Part shown: positions 61,093-64,000 of the stretch, piece after piece
Numbering within the stretch: the first letter of the stretch is position 1
Layout of the letters: every line of letters starts with the position of its first letter
Assembly (NCBI RefSeq): GCF_900103275.1
Contig: NZ_FNGP01000002.1
Coordinates: 1-64,000, forward strand
Direction of reading: 5' to 3'
Length of the DNA: 64,000 nucleotides
DNA from: Tessaracoccus oleiagri
GTDB taxonomy: Bacteria; Actinomycetota; Actinomycetes; Propionibacteriales; Propionibacteriaceae
Position numbers and translations under genes: made by a program
The notes under the pieces: model-generated
What the model was told of the DNA's origin: nothing
Databases searched by the model: none
What the model saw: only the letters and a program-made list of their open reading frames with translations

Positions 61093-62651
61093 TCCGTTTC
61101 GATGACGTCACGTTCCGCTACGCGAGCAACGACCTCTTCCGCCTCGACGGGGTGGGTTTCACCATCGAGGAGGGCGAGCTCTGCCTCGTCATCGGCCCCA
61201 CAGGTTCGGGCAAGTCGACGCTGCTCGGCTGCGTCAACAACCTCGTGCCGCTGTTCACCGGCGGCGTCCGCACCGGGCGCATCACCGTCGACGACCGCGA
61301 CACCACCCTGCTGCCGACCCGCGAGCTCGCGACGACGGTGGGGTACGTCGGCCAGGACCCGCTCGCCGGGTTCGTGACCGACACTGTCGAGGAGGAGCTG
61401 GCCTACTCCATGGAGCAGCTCGGCTTCCCCGAGGCGGAGATGCGGCGCCGCGTCGAGGAGACCCTCGACCTGCTCGGCATCGCCGACCTGCGTCGCCGCC
61501 CGCTGCGCAGCCTCTCCGGCGGCCAGCAGCAGCGCGTCGCGATCGGCAGCGTGCTCGCGAGCTCGCCCCGCGTGTTGGTGCTCGACGAGCCGACCTCGGC
61601 CCTCGATCCGATCGCCGCCGAGGAGGTGCTGGCGCTCATCTCCCGCCTCGTGCGCGACCTCGGCACCACCGTGCTGCTCGCCGAGCACCGGATGGAACGG
61701 GTGATCGAGTTCGCCGACAGCGTGCTGCTCGTGCACCCGGACGCGACGGTGCGGCACGGCCCAGTCCGTGACGTGCTCCGCGACGCCCCGATCCAGCCGC
61801 CGCTCGTCGAGTTGGGCCTTGGCCAGGGCTGGGACCCGCTGCCCCTGACGATCCGCGAGGGACGACGCCTCGCCGCCCTCCAACGCCGCCGTTGGCAGGA
61901 CGACCCGCCCGCGCTGCCGGCGCCGCCCGCGGCGGGCGAGACGATCCTGCGCGCCGAGGGCGTGGTGGTCGAGTACCCGGGCGTGGTGGCGGTCCGCGGC
62001 GTCGACCTGGCGCTGCGCGAGGGCGAGGTCACCGCCCTGATGGGCCGCAACGGCTGCGGCAAGTCGAGCCTCCTCTGGGCCCTGCAGGGGGCCGGCCGCA
62101 CGTCGGCGGGCAGGGTGACGACGGCGCGCCGGGTGTCGCTCGTGCCGCAGACCGCGTCCGACCTCCTCTACCTTGCGTCCGTGCGCGCAGAGTGCGAGGC
62201 GGGCGATGTCGCCGCGGGCGCGCCCGGGGGCACCACCGAGGCCCTGTTGCGGAACCTCGTCCCCACGATCGATCTCGACGCCCACCCGCGCGACCTCTCG
62301 GAGGGGCAGAAGATCGCCGTCGTCCTCGCGGTGGAGCTGGTGGGCGATCCGGAAGTCGTGCTCCTCGACGAGCCCACCCGCGGCCTCGACTACGCCGCCA
62401 AGGCGGTGCTGGGTGACACCATCGCCCGGATGGCGGCCGAGGGTCGCTCCGTCGTCATCGCCACGCACGACGTGGAGATGGCGGCGCGCAGTTGCTCCCG
62501 AGTCGTGGTGATGGCGGAGGGCGAGGTGGTCTCCGACGGCCCCGCCCGGGAGGTGCTGGCGTCCAGCCAGCTGCTCGCCACCCAGGTCGCCAAGGTCGCG
62601 AACCCCTTGCCGTTGCTGACGGTGGAGGAGTACGAGCGTGCCGCGCGCTGA
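61089..62651 (+). CDS. ecfA: ECF transporter ATPase, two fused ABC domains
   Basis: The 520-residue protein is a head-to-tail fusion of EcfA and EcfA'. Domain 1 has Walker A GPTGSGKST (36-44), signature LSGGQ (142-146) and Walker B VLVLDEP (to 168). Domain 2 has Walker A GRNGCGKSS (318-326), a degenerate signature LSEGQ (402-406) and Walker B VVLLDEP (to 428). It energises uptake through the T component. It overlaps ecfT by four bases and the S component gene by 14. Confidence 0.93.
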   Translation: MIRFDDVTFRYASNDLFRLDGVGFTIEEGELCLVIGPTGSGKSTLLGCVNNLVPLFTGGVRTGRITVDDRDTTLLPTRELATTVGYVGQDPLAGFVTDTVEEELAYSMEQLGFPEAEMRRRVEETLDLLGIADLRRRPLRSLSGGQQQRVAIGSVLASSPRVLVLDEPTSALDPIAAEEVLALISRLVRDLGTTVLLAEHRMERVIEFADSVLLVHPDATVRHGPVRDVLRDAPIQPPLVELGLGQGWDPLPLTIREGRRLAALQRRRWQDDPPALPAPPAAGETILRAEGVVVEYPGVVAVRGVDLALREGEVTALMGRNGCGKSSLLWALQGAGRTSAGRVTTARRVSLVPQTASDLLYLASVRAECEAGDVAAGAPGGTTEALLRNLVPTIDLDAHPRDLSEGQKIAVVLAVELVGDPEVVLLDEPTRGLDYAAKAVLGDTIARMAAEGRSVVIATHDVEMAARSCSRVVVMAEGEVVSDGPAREVLASSQLLATQVAKVANPLPLLTVEEYERAAR

Positions 62652-63486
62652 CTACCGCCTCGACATCCCGGAGCCTGTGGTCGGGGTGCGGCTCGGTCCG
62701 CGCACCTGGCTGCTCATCGTGCTCTCCAGCGCCTTCGGGCTCTTCGCGCTCGGCTGGCCGCTGGTCCTGCCCGCCGTCGACGTCGCCCCGGAGCACGCAC
62801 AGGACGCGCCGCTCGTGCTGGCCGGGATGCTGCCGCTGATCCTCCTCCTCGTGGTGGCCCAGGTGACCGAGGGTGGACTCGACTCCAAGGCGCTCGCCAT
62901 GCTGGGGGTGCTCTCCGCCATCAACGCGGTGATCCGGCCCGCGCTGGGCGCAGGGACTGCGGGCGTAGAGAGCGTGTTCTTCCTGCTCATCCTCGCGGGC
63001 CGCGTGTTCGGGCCCGGCTTCGGCTTCCTCCTCGGCTACACCTCGCTCTTCGCCTCCGCCCTGCTGACGGCGGGAGTCGGGCCCTGGCTCCCGTTCCAGA
63101 TGATGTGCGCGGGCTGGGTCGGGCTCGCGGCCGGGCTGCTGCCCCGCCGCGTCCGCGGACGGGCGGAGGTGTGGATGCTCGTCGCGCTCGGAGTGGTGTC
63201 CGCCTACGCCTTCGGAGCGCTGATGAACCTCTGGTTCTGGCCGTTCGTCACGGGCGTCGACGTCCCGGGCGTGGCGGCCGGCTCGCTCGACTACGTTCCC
63301 GGGGCGCCCCTGCCGGACAACCTGCGGAGCTTCCTGTGGTTCACGCTCGTCACGTCCACCGGCAGCTGGGACACCGGACGTGCGATCACGACCGCCGTGG
63401 CGATCCTGGTGCTGGGCCGGCCCCTCCTGACCGTGCTCCGGAGGGCCTCGACGATGTCGAGGGTCCGGGCGACGACGAACGCCTGA
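62638..63486 (+). CDS. ECF transporter S component, probably for cobalamin
   Basis: The 282-residue membrane protein has about seven hydrophobic segments and the S-component hallmarks: SAINAVIRPALGAGTAGVESVFFLLILAGRVFGPGFGFLLGYTSLFASAL, where small-residue helices contact EcfT and an early loop binds the vitamin. It resembles the CbrT-like group proposed for cobalamin or its precursors. The specificity is inferred from the riboswitches on both sides and the DUF4430-like genes, not from diagnostic residues. The start is the GTG at 62638 inside the end of ecfA. Confidence 0.85.
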   Translation: MPRADYRLDIPEPVVGVRLGPRTWLLIVLSSAFGLFALGWPLVLPAVDVAPEHAQDAPLVLAGMLPLILLLVVAQVTEGGLDSKALAMLGVLSAINAVIRPALGAGTAGVESVFFLLILAGRVFGPGFGFLLGYTSLFASALLTAGVGPWLPFQMMCAGWVGLAAGLLPRRVRGRAEVWMLVALGVVSAYAFGALMNLWFWPFVTGVDVPGVAAGSLDYVPGAPLPDNLRSFLWFTLVTSTGSWDTGRAITTAVAILVLGRPLLTVLRRASTMSRVRATTNA

Positions 63487-63533
63487 CCGGCCTCCCGTCC
63501 GGGGCCGGGAGCGGCGCCGTGAGCCGACGGTGC

Positions 63534-63539
63534 TAGATT
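63534..63539 (+). promoter_or_regulatory. extended -10 promoter before the second riboswitch
   Basis: TGCTAGATT is a TG-N extended -10 box. The start point would be about 63546, directly at the closing stem of riboswitch 2 (63548). No -35 box is apparent, as allowed for extended -10 promoters. Confidence 0.45.
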
Positions 63540-63547
63540 GAGCCCCG

Positions 63548-63614
63548 GACTGGTGGAGAAGCCGGTGGGATTCCGGGCTGACGCGCAACCGTTACAGTCG
63601 GACCAAGACCAGTC
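63548..63614 (+). promoter_or_regulatory. compact cobalamin riboswitch 2
   Basis: This 67-nt element is closed by perfect arms GACTGGT (63548-63554) and ACCAGTC (63608-63614). The core blocks GCCGGTGGGATTCCGG, CTGACGCGCAACCGTTA and CAGTCGGACCA match riboswitch 1 and the cobalamin consensus. The ribosome binding site GAAGGG lies about 22 bases downstream. It is shorter than element 1 in the segment before the B12-box. Confidence 0.8.
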
Positions 63615-63648
63615 GCCATTACTTCTTTCAACGCGAAGGGACGTCACA

Positions 63649-64000
63649 GTGCGACGCCGATTCCCCCAATTCCTTGCGCTCCTCAGCGCGCTCCTGCTGC
63701 TGGTCGTCACCGCGGCACCCGCCAACGCCTTCACGGGCGACCAGGCCAAGGCCGACGCGAGCGTCGCCTGGCTCCGGTCGCAGCTGAGCGGCAACCTCAT
63801 CCAACAGTTCGGCACCGCCGACTACGGCCTCAGCCTCGACACGGTGCTCGGCATGCGTGCCGCCGGGGAGACCCCCTCCGAGGTCAAACCGATCCTCGAC
63901 GCGATGGGCGGCATCGGCGACCGGCTGGAGTACCAGGGCTCCGTCACCACGGGCATGGTCGGCAAGGCGCTGGTGGCGGCCCACGTCAGCGACTACCCGG
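63649..64000 (+). CDS. secreted alpha/alpha-barrel-like protein, cut by the window end
   Basis: At least 117 residues are encoded, starting with GTG at 63649 (GAAGGG upstream), and the frame stays open to the edge. A signal peptide ends near ANA at 25-27. The visible mature part has helix pairs such as ADASVAWLRSQLSG and YGLSLDTVLGMRAAGE, the spacing seen in prenyltransferase/squalene-oxidase repeat proteins and in the alpha6/alpha6 barrel of transcobalamin. It lies behind cobalamin riboswitch 2 and next to the ECF importer and DUF4430-like genes. The rest of the gene and what follows are not visible. Confidence 0.75.
   Translation, partial: MRRRFPQFLALLSALLLLVVTAAPANAFTGDQAKADASVAWLRSQLSGNLIQQFGTADYGLSLDTVLGMRAAGETPSEVKPILDAMGGIGDRLEYQGSVTTGMVGKALVAAHVSDYP

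Overview
This 64-kb window is chromosomal DNA from a high-GC Gram-positive bacterium (Actinobacteria). The evidence is a 23S rRNA of about 3.09 kb, which is longer than the 2.9-kb standard and is usual for this phylum, a mycothiol ligase gene (mshC), the gene order infC-rpmI-rplT-(rRNA methyltransferase)-pheS-pheT followed by an arg operon and tyrS, and actinobacterial families such as SCO1664, DUF3090, DUF2871 and DUF222/HNH. The family is probably Propionibacteriaceae. That placement is inference from gene content and would need a 16S comparison.

Layout. 1-5073 is an rRNA operon on the minus strand (16S-23S-5S, the 5S cut by the window edge), with four tandem promoters between 5333 and 5668. 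5706-6941 is a CapA-like lipoprotein. 6934-21187 is a long minus-strand housekeeping block: infC-rpmI-rplT-SpoU methyltransferase-pheST, a small membrane protein, a TetR regulator, argCJBDRH and tyrS. argF and argG are missing from the arg run. infC lacks any canonical start for its conserved N-terminus and has a terminator-like hairpin in its leader. 21392-29406 holds an SseB-like protein, hisG-hisE, mshC with three linked genes of unclear role, uppP, an aldo/keto reductase and tRNA-Leu(GAG). 29505-36361 holds a DUF222/HNH protein, a cupin, and a DUF2871-MMPL-histidine kinase-response regulator operon whose first start codon lies in a perfect inverted repeat. 36424-44920 holds ligD, mgtE, a nitrobindin-like protein, a secreted sialidase and a LysE exporter with a probable one-base frameshift. 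45216-50139 holds amt-glnB, two MFS transporters and a VIT-family iron/manganese transporter behind a candidate DtxR box. 50231-55880 is a DMSO-reductase-type respiratory operon (dmsABC, a TorD-family chaperone and an unusual Fe-S protein). 56132-58166 holds a Nudix hydrolase, an unknown small protein, a Pcm-like methyltransferase and a HAD phosphatase.

The most notable part is 58187-64000. A compact cobalamin riboswitch precedes two secreted proteins that look like the transcobalamin beta domain (DUF4430-like), followed by overlapping genes for an ECF transporter: T component, fused double ATPase and S component. A second compact riboswitch then precedes a secreted protein whose visible part looks like an alpha/alpha-barrel (prenyltransferase/squalene-oxidase repeat) protein, cut by the window end. 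Mammalian transcobalamin and intrinsic factor are built from an alpha6/alpha6 barrel plus a beta domain, so the locus reads as a split, transcobalamin-like capture system at the cell surface coupled to an ECF vitamin B12 importer. The regulation and domain resemblance come from the sequence; the cobalamin-capture function is inference.
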